A stretch of DNA of 37,565 nt from JBDHUJ01 sp039809105 (GTDB lineage: Bacteria; Patescibacteriota; Saccharimonadia; Saccharimonadales; UBA4665): assembly GCA_039809105.1 (NCBI GenBank), contig JBDHUJ010000016.1, positions 1-37,565 on the forward strand, in the 5' to 3' direction. Numbering within the stretch: the stretch's first letter is position 1; each line of letters starts with the position of its first letter. Below, piece by piece: positions 1 to 7,244 of this stretch. The notes under the pieces were generated by a model, which was not told the DNA's origin, ran no database searches, and saw only the letters and a program-made list of their open reading frames with translations. Position numbers and translations under genes: made by a program.

Positions 1-51
1 TGGCTTACCAGCTGCAACCAAAGAAACCGAGCTTACATTTTACGCGTACTG

Positions 52-79
52 AGCAACGGCTCCTTGCGGAGCCGTTGCT
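52..79. terminator. 12-bp perfect hairpin, possible terminator
   Basis: The arms AGCAACGGCTCC and GGAGCCGTTGCT pair perfectly around a TTGC loop. There is no T-run on either side, so it may end transcription from the left-hand gene or from the minus-strand gene at 172-465 only inefficiently. The rest of 1-171 shows a direct repeat TTGGGGTTAT (97-106 and 113-122) and a short palindrome CTGACAGTGTCAG (123-135), but no gene. Confidence 0.4.
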
Positions 80-171
80 ACTGCCAGCCTAACGGCTTGG
101 GGTTATGTCGAATTGGGGTTATCTGACAGTGTCAGCTTCACTCAGCGAACCCCGCCAGCCGAACCGAACAG

Positions 172-465
172 TTACCGAGAGCCGTGCAGCGCGACAAGGA
201 GCTGGTCAATAACCACGTTGAGATTCTCTTTCTCGATGATTGTGCCGACCCAGACTCTTAGCGTACCTGCCGCTTGCAGGTCGTAGTCGAGAACCAGAGC
301 TGCATGTTCATCAAACGCTCGCCGCAAGGCCGGCTCCAGTTGGTCATAGAAGACCGGCATCGGGTCGGGGTTAGGGCAACTATACCCCACGATAAGGTCA
401 CCCGCGCCCGGCATGATGACCGACACCTGGTGCAGGTATGCCGCATCGTCCCTTGGGACAGACAT
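172..465 (-). CDS. Hypothetical protein, 97 aa
   Basis: Not recognised. A short soluble protein with no signal peptide or membrane segment; its composition is balanced and it ends in a predicted amphipathic helix (residues about 75-95), which argues for a real gene. I place the start at the second ATG (465). The purine-rich AAGGTGG lies 7 nt before it, whereas the ATG at 471 is only 1-2 nt from that site. It is transcribed away from dcd, and the two genes share a gap of about 370 nt. Function unknown; a shadow reading on the plus strand (274-771) is less likely because it lacks a ribosome binding site. Confidence 0.6.
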   Translation of the reverse strand: MSVPRDDAAYLHQVSVIMPGAGDLIVGYSCPNPDPMPVFYDQLEPALRRAFDEHAALVLDYDLQAAGTLRVWVGTIIEKENLNVVIDQLLVALHGSR

Positions 466-750
466 GTACATTCCACCTTCGTTTCCGTGAGTCCGGCCCG
501 GTGCCGAAACTCTCCATGTACTGCCTTGGAGCTCGGAAAATCAGCCCAGGAAATAAGCTATAAAATCCTTTCACTCGACAAAGAGTACGCTCAGTATCTT
601 CACATTTCTGCCATAAGCGGTCAAGCAGCTATCTTACTAAATTCCAGGCCACCTGCAGCAACCGCTATTTGGCCAGTGAGGGTGTCGATTGGCTCGGAGC
701 TGGGACGCCCAGCCGTCGCCAAATACAGTTGTAAAATTGTGTGGGCAGTA

Positions 751-780
751 TTGCAAGGTGCTAGAGCATAACCGTACAAT
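751..780 (+). promoter_or_regulatory. Promoter for dcd / tmk-thyX
   Basis: TTGCAA (751-756) and TACAAT (775-780) are 18 nt apart, and transcription would begin near 787, about 50 nt before dcd. The rest of the gap 466-835 shows no convincing gene. Confidence 0.55.
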
Positions 781-835
781 AGTACGTAACAGAGCTGGTC
801 GGGAGCGATGTACTAAGAAGGGGAGTTTTACACGT

Positions 836-1549
836 ATGGGCGTGTTTAGTAACACACAAATCCGGCAGGCTATTGCTAGTGGGCACATCGTCTGTCACCC
901 GTTCAACGACAAGCATGTCAGCCACGCCTCACTGGATGTGACGCTGGGGTATTACTACTACCGGACAGAACTCGCCAACGAACGCACCATCTACAACCCG
1001 TTCGACCGCGAAGACGTCGAGCGCTACTTCGACGGCCCGTACAAAGCCATGCCGCACAAGCAGTGGTGCGACCTGAACGGCATGAAGCCGGTCGTCGGCA
1101 TCCCCGATGACCACCCAGTTATCGCGCTCAAACCCGGCGAGCGGATTCTGGCGCACACCCACGAGTTTTTCGGCATTTTGCCGCCCGGCGCCTGTGAGGT
1201 CAAAAGCCGCAGCAGCTGGGGCCGCAACGGTGTCGCCGTCTGCTTCGATGCCGGCTGGATAGACCCGGGCTACATAAACCGTCTGACGCTCGAAATCTAC
1301 AACCTCAACCAGAACGAAACAGTATTGCTACCGGTGGGCGAACGCATCGCCCAAATAGTCTTCCACGAAACTGGCGAGATCGACGGCAACTACGGCAGCG
1401 GACGCGACGAAGGCTTCAGCGGCAAATACCAGACGGGAACCGACCTCGAAACGCTCATCAAGACGTGGTCGCCGAGCCTTATGCTCCCGCAAGCGTACAA
1501 AGACACCCGCGAACTCCCCACCAAAGTCGAAGGACTCAGCTATGAATAA
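836..1549 (+). CDS. dcd: dCTP deaminase (dUTPase-like fold)
   Basis: Converts dCTP to dUTP, the first step towards dTTP in many bacteria; some family members also hydrolyse dUTP to dUMP. Seen: the family core with R125-S126-S127 and R130, the catalytic glutamate E153 in the TLEIYN strand, and the C-terminal nucleotide-closing loop with GKYQ at 197-199. At 237 aa it is longer than the classical protein of about 190 aa, because of extra residues around 50-95 and at the C-terminus. The start at 836 is chosen because AAGGGGAG lies 10 nt upstream and the protein then begins at the normal family N-terminus; the frame stays open further upstream. The next gene is tmk-thyX, about 100 nt downstream in the same direction, so this is a pyrimidine deoxynucleotide unit. 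Whether it is mono- or bifunctional (DCD-DUT) cannot be settled by eye. No separate dut gene is in the window. Confidence 0.92.
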   Translation: MGVFSNTQIRQAIASGHIVCHPFNDKHVSHASLDVTLGYYYYRTELANERTIYNPFDREDVERYFDGPYKAMPHKQWCDLNGMKPVVGIPDDHPVIALKPGERILAHTHEFFGILPPGACEVKSRSSWGRNGVAVCFDAGWIDPGYINRLTLEIYNLNQNETVLLPVGERIAQIVFHETGEIDGNYGSGRDEGFSGKYQTGTDLETLIKTWSPSLMLPQAYKDTRELPTKVEGLSYE

Positions 1550-1550
1550 A

Positions 1551-1632
1551 AATTCAAGTTTCAAGTTTCAAGTTTCAAGTTTCAAGTCAAATGCAGCCAG
1601 TTTTGGTACTTGGTACCTGATACTTGATACTT
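1551..1632. repeat. Imperfect inverted repeat of 7-nt words
   Basis: The left half is a tandem array of TTCAAGT / CAAGTTT units (1553-1588). The right half (about 1605-1632, with ACTTGGTACC and ACTTGATACT) is its loose complement. It lies between dcd and the ribosome binding site of tmk-thyX and belongs to the word-repeat family seen in many other gaps here. Confidence 0.7.
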
Positions 1633-1651
1633 CTGAGTCGGAGGCGAAGCG

Positions 1652-4093
1652 ATGAGTCAGCGAGGCAAGTACATCGTCATAGAGGGCGCCGAAGGCGTCG
1701 GCAAAACCACGATGGTCCAGATGATAGGCCGGCACCTGCAAGCCGCCGGCTTACCAGTAAAAATCATGCGCGAGCCCGAAAGCCAGAACGACATGACCGC
1801 CCGGGCTATCCGCCGCCTGACCCAAGACCCGCGCTACCCCATGAACACCCGCACCGAGGTATTGCTCTATAACGCCGCTCGCTCGCAGTCGCTCGAAATC
1901 ATCCGGCAAGCGACCGCCAACGGCGTCTACTGCCTGGTTGACCGCAGCTACCTGACCACACTCGCTATCCAGTACTATGGGCGCGGCGATGTGACCGATT
2001 ATCAGAAAATCAACGACATTATCAGCTTCGCCGTCGGCGATATGCAGCCCGACCTTATGGTAGTGCTCGATGCGCCGGTGAATGTCCTGCGCGAACGCGT
2101 CAAGTTCCGCTACAACGGCGAGCGGTTCGACAACCTCGACGAGGCGTTCCTGGAGCGTGTCCGGGCTGGCTACCTCTGGGAGGCTCGGCAGCGCAACTTG
2201 CCCGTCATCTATGCAACCGAGGGCATCGACGAAGTTTTCAAGCAAGTCTGGAAATACGTTGCCGATACGCTCGCCACCCGCGACGGCACCCCTAGTCAGA
2301 CCACTTCGGTTGCCGAAGTCCTGGCCGCCAAGCCAGCGGCGCAGACCAGTCCCGTCGAACCTCCCTTGTCTGTCATTCCGAGTACTGAATCGAAGTTCAG
2401 CACAGGCTCCGTCGAGGAATCCCGTCCGGACGCAAAACCAGCGATATCTCTCGACAAGCTCGAGGCGACAGAGACAGCACCATCGTCGGAGCAAAGCGGC
2501 ACCTGGACAGAAAAGAACGAAAACGGCTCTACTAGCATCACACCCGCCGGTAACGCCGAAATCGCCAAATACATCACCAATACCGAAGGCTCGGTCTACG
2601 GCTTTACGCCGGCACTTTCGCCCATTACGGCCGCTGCTGCCATGGCCCGTCTCAGCCGCCGGGGCGACGACATGCGCGTCACATTACTCGACGAATTCAT
2701 CGGCAAAGTCGACAAAGACGCGCAGCTGTTACACCGGGTCATTACCGCGTATGGCGACGATTCGGTCCAGCAGCTGGTCGGCCAGCATTTCGTCGTCGAA
2801 GGCGCCAGCATACTGCTGACCAAAAAGCTGGAGCGCGGCCGCCTGGCCGCCTACCTGGAGCAGTCCAGCCGCTACATTTACTTCGACCAAAAGGACGCCG
2901 AAGGCCGCTACCGCTACTACGTCCCGCCGGAGTTGAGGGGCAAAATCCGCAGCCAGTACATCCGCACCACCAACAAGATTTTCGATATTTACTCCGACTT
3001 GGTCCAGAAAATGACCGAGCACGTCCGCGCCACCTCCACCGTGCCGAAGGCCGAGCAGGACGCCGCCTGGCGCGCCGCCACCAAAGCCCAGGCCTGCGAT
3101 GCTATCCGTGACTTGCTGCCGCTGTCCACCAAAGCCACGGTCGGCATGTTCGCCTCTGGCCAGGCGCTGGAAAGCCTCATCATGCACTTGCTCGGCGACG
3201 AGCTCGAAGAAGCCCGGCAAACCGGCCAAGTCATGCTGGAAGAAGGCCGCAAAATCATCCCTGTTTTTCTAGAACGCGCCGACAAGCCCGACCGCGGCGG
3301 CGCCACCATCGCGTACCGCTCCAATACGTATGGCGCTGTCCGCAAACTGGCAGACGAGTTGCTGCCGCCGAACCACACCGGCGCAGCGGAAGACCCGGTC
3401 CAGCTGGTCGCCTACACCCCGCGCAACGAACTCGACATCGTACCCGACATGCTCTACGAACACAGCGATTTGTCGCTCGAAGCGCTCCAGCAAGTCGTGC
3501 AAACGTGGCCCTACCAGCAAAAGGCCGATGTCTTCAAGGCCTACATGGGCGAACGCCTCAACCGCCGCCAGCGGCCGGGCAGGGCGCTCGAAAAAATCCA
3601 TTACAGTTTCGACCTCGTCGGCAAATACGGCGCGTTCAAAGACCTGCAACGCCACCGCATGGTCGACGACCTGCAGTGGCAAATCTTTAGCCCGCGCCTC
3701 GGCTACGATGTGCCGAAGCTGGTCGAAGAGGCCGGCCTGACCGAGCCGTTCGAGCAGTGTTTCGACCTCAGTCTTGAGCTATACAGCGCGCTCCAGGCCG
3801 CCAAAGGGCCGGTCATCGCCCAATACGCCGTCCTGCACGGCCACAATGTCCGCTGGAAGGTCACCATTAACGGCCGCGAAGCCTTCCAGATGCTCGAGCT
3901 GCGCTCGTCGCCCCAGGGCCATCCCACCTACCGCAAAATCGCCCAGCAAATGCATGCCAAAATCGCCGAAGTCCACCCGTTGCTCGCCGAAGCCATGAGC
4001 TTTATGAACCAGGGCGAAGACCCCGAACTAGCCCGCCTCGCCGCCGAAAAATACACCCAGTTCAAACTGACACAGCTGGAAAATCAAAAATAG
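1652..4093 (+). CDS. tmk-thyX: Fusion: thymidylate kinase + tandem ThyX-like thymidylate synthase
   Basis: Residues 1-205 are a dTMP kinase: P-loop GAEGVGKTT (12-20), EP at 41-42 and the DRS motif at 97-99. A low-complexity linker follows (about 210-300). Two ThyX-related halves come next, about 310-560 and 590-810. The first half aligns with the ThyX signature RHRxxSxNExSxRY but reads R395-G-R397, with alanine at 400 and then EQSSRY. The second half has intact R667-H-R669 but has lost the serine part. Each half therefore keeps what the other lacks. ThyX makes dTMP from dUMP using FAD, NADPH and methylene-tetrahydrofolate; its active sites lie between subunits. The inference is that one chain makes dTMP and phosphorylates it to dTDP. 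GGAGG lies 8 nt before the ATG. At 813 aa it is about four times a normal Tmk. The linker contains an absorbed palindromic repeat. Kinase call very safe; catalytic competence of the ThyX part unproven. Confidence 0.9.
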   Translation: MSQRGKYIVIEGAEGVGKTTMVQMIGRHLQAAGLPVKIMREPESQNDMTARAIRRLTQDPRYPMNTRTEVLLYNAARSQSLEIIRQATANGVYCLVDRSYLTTLAIQYYGRGDVTDYQKINDIISFAVGDMQPDLMVVLDAPVNVLRERVKFRYNGERFDNLDEAFLERVRAGYLWEARQRNLPVIYATEGIDEVFKQVWKYVADTLATRDGTPSQTTSVAEVLAAKPAAQTSPVEPPLSVIPSTESKFSTGSVEESRPDAKPAISLDKLEATETAPSSEQSGTWTEKNENGSTSITPAGNAEIAKYITNTEGSVYGFTPALSPITAAAAMARLSRRGDDMRVTLLDEFIGKVDKDAQLLHRVITAYGDDSVQQLVGQHFVVEGASILLTKKLERGRLAAYLEQSSRYIYFDQKDAEGRYRYYVPPELRGKIRSQYIRTTNKIFDIYSDLVQKMTEHVRATSTVPKAEQDAAWRAATKAQACDAIRDLLPLSTKATVGMFASGQALESLIMHLLGDELEEARQTGQVMLEEGRKIIPVFLERADKPDRGGATIAYRSNTYGAVRKLADELLPPNHTGAAEDPVQLVAYTPRNELDIVPDMLYEHSDLSLEALQQVVQTWPYQQKADVFKAYMGERLNRRQRPGRALEKIHYSFDLVGKYGAFKDLQRHRMVDDLQWQIFSPRLGYDVPKLVEEAGLTEPFEQCFDLSLELYSALQAAKGPVIAQYAVLHGHNVRWKVTINGREAFQMLELRSSPQGHPTYRKIAQQMHAKIAEVHPLLAEAMSFMNQGEDPELARLAAEKYTQFKLTQLENQK
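2371..2475. repeat. Decayed palindromic repeat inside the tmk-thyX linker
   Basis: TGTCATTCCGAG...GTCGAGGAATCCC at the left and GATATCTCTCGACAAGCTCGAG...GACAGAGACA at the right are imperfect complements. The same words occur in DnaX (12276-12367) and between genes (23827-23861). It is in frame and encodes roughly residues 240-274, a stretch without domain character. Confidence 0.55.
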
Positions 4094-4159
4094 AACTTGC
4101 CCACAGATAACCTTAGTTATACCGTAGCAGCAGTGGTGTATACTACTAAACTTCGAATC

Positions 4160-4345
4160 ACGAAACCATAGGAGAGGAAGAGCCGAGTGATTGGACTACT
4201 AACTACTTGACTTTCGGCCTCCATAGGAGTTAGATAGTACCTATGGTAAAAATCTGCCGCGCTCGCGATGCACTCGTCCTTATGACGAGTCATATGTAGC
4301 GGGGCAAATTTTCCGTTTGGAGGGCTCCGCAAGGAGTCTTTTTTC
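4160..4345 (+). promoter_or_regulatory. Structured leader with terminator overlapping the RBS
   Basis: The gap before the 4346 gene holds a series of hairpins: GCCGA/TCGGC bracketing about 4184-4220, CCATAGG/CCTATGG (about 4220-4245) and ACTCGTC/GACGAGT (4272-4278/4284-4290). It ends with GGCTCC-GCAA-GGAGTC followed by six Ts (about 4323-4344). That last hairpin is a textbook intrinsic terminator, and its right arm contains AAGGAG (4331-4336), correctly spaced as the ribosome binding site for the ATG at 4346. One hairpin can thus stop transcription and hide the start site. A riboswitch or attenuator is possible; the ligand is unknown. Confidence 0.5.
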
Positions 4346-5509
4346 ATGTACAGCGAGCGACTACTTTCACCACACCCCTACCGCACTGCCGAAAATATAT
4401 CACAGCAGCCCCTACTGGATGTTATAGATAAGCTGGATATACCAGCACGCTTGGCGCTAGCCGAGAATACTGGCCCCGCAGCAGCCCGAGAAGCACTACA
4501 AGCAGCCGTAGATGAGACTAGTATCGCCGTCAACCGGAGCTTATGGTACCCCATTAGTAGTCGGACAAAGCCGGATTATGTTCCGGACTTCAGCGGGTCT
4601 GTACCCTTTGAAAGTATGGCCGAAGCGCAGGTGACCAACTGCTATGGCTACACTATGGTCTTGTCTGAATGTTTTGAGCGCGTAGGCATCCCGCACTATA
4701 TCGGCACCGCCAGTCAGCATGTCTTCGCATTGGTACCTGTTATCCATGACGATGACAAGCCATCGTTTTATTTCGCAGATGCTTTAACGCCCGAGTTTAA
4801 CCACGATATACAGCTTGACTTATCGGGCGGACCAATAGAGGAGACTGACCAGCTTATCGGACAATACGGCCGTGCAGCATTTATGCTCCACGCAGATAGG
4901 TTTGCACGGCAGTTTATGAGTGGTGATTTCTTGCAGGTAGCAGCCAAAAACGACTGGCTTATTAACGGTGGCGGTTCGGAAACCATACAGCGAATCAACG
5001 ACATGCGAGACGACAGGTGGGCTTCAAAGCTGCACCAGGTTACAAAACTTATTATGAGCGTCTACCCCGTGGAGACCGGCAGACAAATGCTGGCCTACTA
5101 CCATCAGTTACTGGCCGAAACCGCAGCAGACTCACCCAGTCTCACCCAGACACTACAAAACATGCACGGTCTGCACCCAATTATCGATGTACGTAACCCT
5201 CACCCAGACATAGCTATGCTCGTCGACCGATTTGCGAAACGCCAAGACTTTGCCAGTGCCGAAATGACAATCGACGGGTACCTTGCAAGCTTCGCTGTGA
5301 GCCAGGATCCACGAGTTGATAGCCTGCGCGGTGACTTGCTTCGAAAGCTCGCTCGCCATACGCCTGCCCACCTACAGCCCAACTACTTCCTACAGGCCGT
5401 AGAAGCATACGACGCGGCAGCACGAAAGAGCCGCTATCCGGAGAATTTCGCAGCCAAGGCACAGAAGGCCACGAAATTACTTGGTTCTCTGGGTATTGCC
5501 GAGGCTTGA
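4346..5509 (+). CDS. Transglutaminase-like fold protein, 387 aa
   Basis: Residues 90-150 look like a transglutaminase/papain-fold core: Cys99 in NCYGYT at the start of a helix, His125 in QHVFAL and Asp145 in FADAL, in the order and spacing of the Cys-His-Asp triad. Family members include peptidases, transamidases and inactive binding proteins, so the reaction cannot be named. The rest (about 200-387) is helix-rich, with no signal peptide or membrane segment, so a cytoplasmic role is likely. The start is set by AAGGAG 9 nt upstream. Its codon use is plainer (more A/T) than that of tmk-thyX, which hints at a different history. It stands alone behind its own leader and is followed by another leader at 5631. 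The triad call is by eye. Confidence 0.6.
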   Translation: MYSERLLSPHPYRTAENISQQPLLDVIDKLDIPARLALAENTGPAAAREALQAAVDETSIAVNRSLWYPISSRTKPDYVPDFSGSVPFESMAEAQVTNCYGYTMVLSECFERVGIPHYIGTASQHVFALVPVIHDDDKPSFYFADALTPEFNHDIQLDLSGGPIEETDQLIGQYGRAAFMLHADRFARQFMSGDFLQVAAKNDWLINGGGSETIQRINDMRDDRWASKLHQVTKLIMSVYPVETGRQMLAYYHQLLAETAADSPSLTQTLQNMHGLHPIIDVRNPHPDIAMLVDRFAKRQDFASAEMTIDGYLASFAVSQDPRVDSLRGDLLRKLARHTPAHLQPNYFLQAVEAYDAAARKSRYPENFAAKAQKATKLLGSLGIAEA

Positions 5510-5630
5510 CTGATTCTTGAGTTATAAGAGCACCTGATATGGCAAGCTTGACGCCACAGCGGGGCGGGCGTAAAATAAAAGATGTGAAAACTGTAATGAA
5601 GCAATTCGTCCTCGTCATTCTCGGCCACAA

Positions 5631-5736
5631 GGGGCTGTGCTTCGTTCCGGTTGAAGCCTCGCGGAAAAGATACAACTAATCCGCACAGCACAGTCCCAGA
5701 GAAAACCAAGTAGGCTTCAACCAGAAGCCTACTTTT
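5631..5736 (+). promoter_or_regulatory. Attenuator-like leader with terminator/antiterminator
   Basis: Four segments form a classical switch. Segment 1 GCTTC (5639-5643) can pair with GAAGC in segment 2. Segment 2 GGTTGAAGCCT (5649-5659) is an exact complement of segment 3 AGGCTTCAACC (5712-5722). Segment 3 also lies in a perfect 11-bp terminator, AAGTAGGCTTC/GAAGCCTACTT (5708-5718/5724-5734), ending in TTTT. A 10-bp outer helix GGGGCTGTGC/GCACAGTCCC (5631-5640/5688-5697, one G-T pair) encloses a 47-nt domain that could be a sensor. The pairing is seen directly; regulation is inferred. It precedes the small genes at 5754-6437. Confidence 0.5.
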
Positions 5737-5753
5737 AATGTAAAGCAACTATC

Positions 5754-5921
5754 ATGGAAACATTAGTTACACCACCATTACCCGATAGCATATTGAATAG
5801 CACTGGGTACGAAGAAGTCAGAAGAGCCCTGTTACAGCCCGAAGACAAGGCGGCATACAATATTTACATAGCATCTTTGGCCGCCACGCTCACCCGGCAC
5901 ACAACAACAATCCAAACATAA
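5754..5921 (+). CDS. Small hypothetical protein, 55 aa
   Basis: Open from the ATG at 5754 to TAA at 5919-5921, directly behind the attenuator-like leader and 18 nt after its terminator. A soluble, mildly acidic small protein with a helical C-terminal half; no recognised family. The ribosome binding site is poor. Support comes mainly from the compact arrangement: the next small gene starts 10 nt later, and its AAGGAA site overlaps this gene's stop codon. It could also serve as a leader peptide for the following genes. Confidence 0.4.
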   Translation: METLVTPPLPDSILNSTGYEEVRRALLQPEDKAAYNIYIASLAATLTRHTTTIQT

Positions 5922-5931
5922 GGAAACACTC

Positions 5932-6054
5932 ATGGAAACCGAACCACAACCAACAGACCAAGAAGACTTCAATACCAACCAATACGTCGGTACCTTCGTA
6001 CTACGCTGCGGAAATGTCTACAGCGATGACGGGCAATTCCCGTTTGCGGACTAG
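5932..6054 (+). CDS. Small hypothetical protein, 40 aa
   Basis: Begins with ATG at 5932, with AAGGAA (5920-5925) 6 nt upstream, and ends at TAG 6052-6054. The N-terminal half is rich in Glu, Gln, Pro, Thr and Asn and probably disordered; a short beta-like stretch follows. Only 2 nt separate it from the next start at 6057, so translation is probably coupled. No family recognised. Confidence 0.45.
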   Translation: METEPQPTDQEDFNTNQYVGTFVLRCGNVYSDDGQFPFAD

Positions 6055-6056
6055 CC

Positions 6057-6437
6057 ATGGTCGAACGAGGTAAGACGCTCTTCCCGCAGCGCACGAAGCA
6101 TGAGATAGCCGCAGAGCATAATAGCCTCTCAAGAGACGAGAAAACAGTGCGGCTCTTGGCGCGATGTGGTTCTGCGACTGACGAGATTCCCGACCTGTTC
6201 CAGTCTATGCACGAACACGGCAGCGTCTATGTAGACGAGGAACTTTCGGCTTACTTCGGTGACCCGATAGGGCAGGTACGTATTTTACTCGGACGAAGGG
6301 CGGTAGATTACTGGAAAACCGGCCAAGCACAAGCACTCCTGGCCGAATATGACCGCGGAGATACAAGCCCAGAAGAATGGGGACAGCTCTACGTCGATGT
6401 TTATAGGGACAAGCTATACCTTGACCTGCCAGCCTAA
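6057..6437 (+). CDS. Hypothetical protein, 126 aa
   Basis: A soluble, mostly helical protein without signal peptide or membrane segments. It starts 2 nt after the 40-aa gene and has no clear ribosome binding site of its own, so translational coupling is likely. The region around residues 60-100 alternates acidic and aromatic residues; I do not recognise a domain. Its 3' end overlaps the promoter of the L10 leader: TTGACC at 6421 lies inside the last codons. It closes a three-gene set (55, 40 and 126 aa) behind an attenuator-like leader. Confidence 0.6.
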   Translation: MVERGKTLFPQRTKHEIAAEHNSLSRDEKTVRLLARCGSATDEIPDLFQSMHEHGSVYVDEELSAYFGDPIGQVRILLGRRAVDYWKTGQAQALLAEYDRGDTSPEEWGQLYVDVYRDKLYLDLPA

Positions 6438-6449
6438 ATTTGCTACTAT
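6421..6449 (+). promoter_or_regulatory. Promoter of the L10-L12 operon
   Basis: TTGACC (6421-6426), a 17-nt spacer, then TACTAT (6444-6449) preceded by TGC (extended -10). Transcription would start near 6455, at the 5' end of the L10 leader. Confidence 0.75.
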
Positions 6450-6454
6450 ACATC

Positions 6455-6609
6455 TGTTACCAAAGACAGTAGCGGGCAAGTCCCCGAAGTAGGTACCAAA
6501 TACTTCACGACCGGCCTTAAGAATGCTACCGAGGCAGCGATAAATCTTTTTGTATTTTGAGCGAAATCTCAGTAAGAGAGCCTTTGGAAACAAAGGCTCT
6601 TTCTCTTTG
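6455..6609 (+). ncRNA. Ribosomal protein L10 leader with attenuator
   Basis: The core matches the known L10 leader: ACCAAAGACAGTAGC near the 5' end, a CTTAAGAATG segment and CTACCGAGG at 6526-6534, with AGTAGC pairing to GCTAC. In bacteria this RNA binds the L10(L12)4 complex and reduces rplJ-rplL expression. Here it is followed by a strong terminator, AGAGCCTTTG-GAAA-CAAAGGCTCT (6577-6600) with a T-rich tail to 6609, so control is probably by premature termination, as in Gram-positive bacteria (inference). Confidence 0.85.
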
Positions 6610-6635
6610 TAACAGAGTTGAGGTACGGTCGATTC

Positions 6636-6690
6636 CTCACTCAAACTCAAGCAACAGCTTCCTTGAAACTTGTAACTTGAGACTTAAAAC
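6636..6690. repeat. Word-type imperfect inverted repeat before rplJ
   Basis: CACTCAAACTCAAGC at the left is loosely complementary to CTTGAAACTTGTAACTTGAG at the right; ACTTaa words are repeated several times. It sits between the L10 leader terminator and the rplJ ribosome binding site. Confidence 0.55.
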
Positions 6691-6691
6691 T

Positions 6692-6710
6692 TAAATTCCG
6701 AAGGAATTTA
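6692..6710 (+). promoter_or_regulatory. Hairpin holding the rplJ ribosome binding site
   Basis: TAAATTCC-GAA-GGAATTTA is a perfect 8-bp stem with a 3-nt loop. The ribosome binding site AAGGAA lies in its loop and right arm, a few nucleotides before the ATG at 6715, which could restrain translation of L10. Confidence 0.5.
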
Positions 6711-6714
6711 CAAT

Positions 6715-7239
6715 ATGGCTTTAAGCAAAACTCAGAAGAACGATGTAGTCGGCGAAGTCGCCGAACTATTGAACTCTTCAAAAATGACGATTGTTGCAAA
6801 ATACCAAGGCACCACCGTGAAGGCTATCCAAACCCTCCGCAAAGAAGCCAAGGGCAACGGCACCAAAGTCAAAGTGGTTAAAAACCGCCTCGTTATAAAG
6901 GCACTTGCTCAGAACGACACCCTGAAGGCAGCTGACACCAGCGCCCTGAACGGCATGTTGCTCTACGCATTCAACGCCGACGACGAAGTCGCACCTGCAC
7001 AGGTACTCAACACTTTTGCAAAGGCTAACCCGACGATTGAATTCGTAGGGGGCATCACCGCAGAAGGATTGTTTATCAGTGCAGCAGACGTCAAAGCCTT
7101 GGCAGACCTGCCAAGCAAACCACAGCTTATCGCCCAGGTCGTCGCAACCTTGCTCAGCCCAGTCAACGACGTTACAAACGCGCTTTCTGGCAACCTGCAT
7201 GCATTACTCGACGGCGTAGAGGCCAAAGCTGCCGCTTAG
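6715..7239 (+). CDS. rplJ: Large ribosomal subunit protein uL10
   Basis: uL10 anchors the bL12 stalk dimers to 23S rRNA and helps recruit translation factors. The 174-aa length is normal. The N-terminal rRNA-binding domain (about 1-130) carries the familiar run around MTIVAKYQGTTVKAIQTLRKE and a KVVKNRL segment near residues 57-63. The C-terminal helix that carries the L12 dimers is present, ending in VEAKAAA. It lies directly upstream of rplL and behind a canonical L10 leader, so identification is secure. Codon use is strongly biased towards a few codons, as expected for high expression. Confidence 0.97.
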   Translation: MALSKTQKNDVVGEVAELLNSSKMTIVAKYQGTTVKAIQTLRKEAKGNGTKVKVVKNRLVIKALAQNDTLKAADTSALNGMLLYAFNADDEVAPAQVLNTFAKANPTIEFVGGITAEGLFISAADVKALADLPSKPQLIAQVVATLLSPVNDVTNALSGNLHALLDGVEAKAAA

Positions 7240-7244
7240 GCAAA

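Noticed and set aside
274..771. Long plus-strand reading frame overlapping the 172-465 gene and the dcd promoter
   Set aside because: No ribosome binding site, low-complexity Arg/Val composition, and it runs through the dcd promoter.
1553..1590. Tandem 7-mers that could be taken for a small CRISPR
   Set aside because: Units are directly adjacent without spacers, there are no cas genes, and the array folds back on its right half.
1751..2494. Long minus-strand frame opposite the kinase domain
   Set aside because: A shadow of the biased codon use of tmk-thyX; no start signal.
5631..5697. GGGGCTG start and 3' complement resembling a tmRNA or tRNA end
   Set aside because: No T-arm consensus, no tag reading frame and no CCA; the pairing fits a leader aptamer-like domain better.
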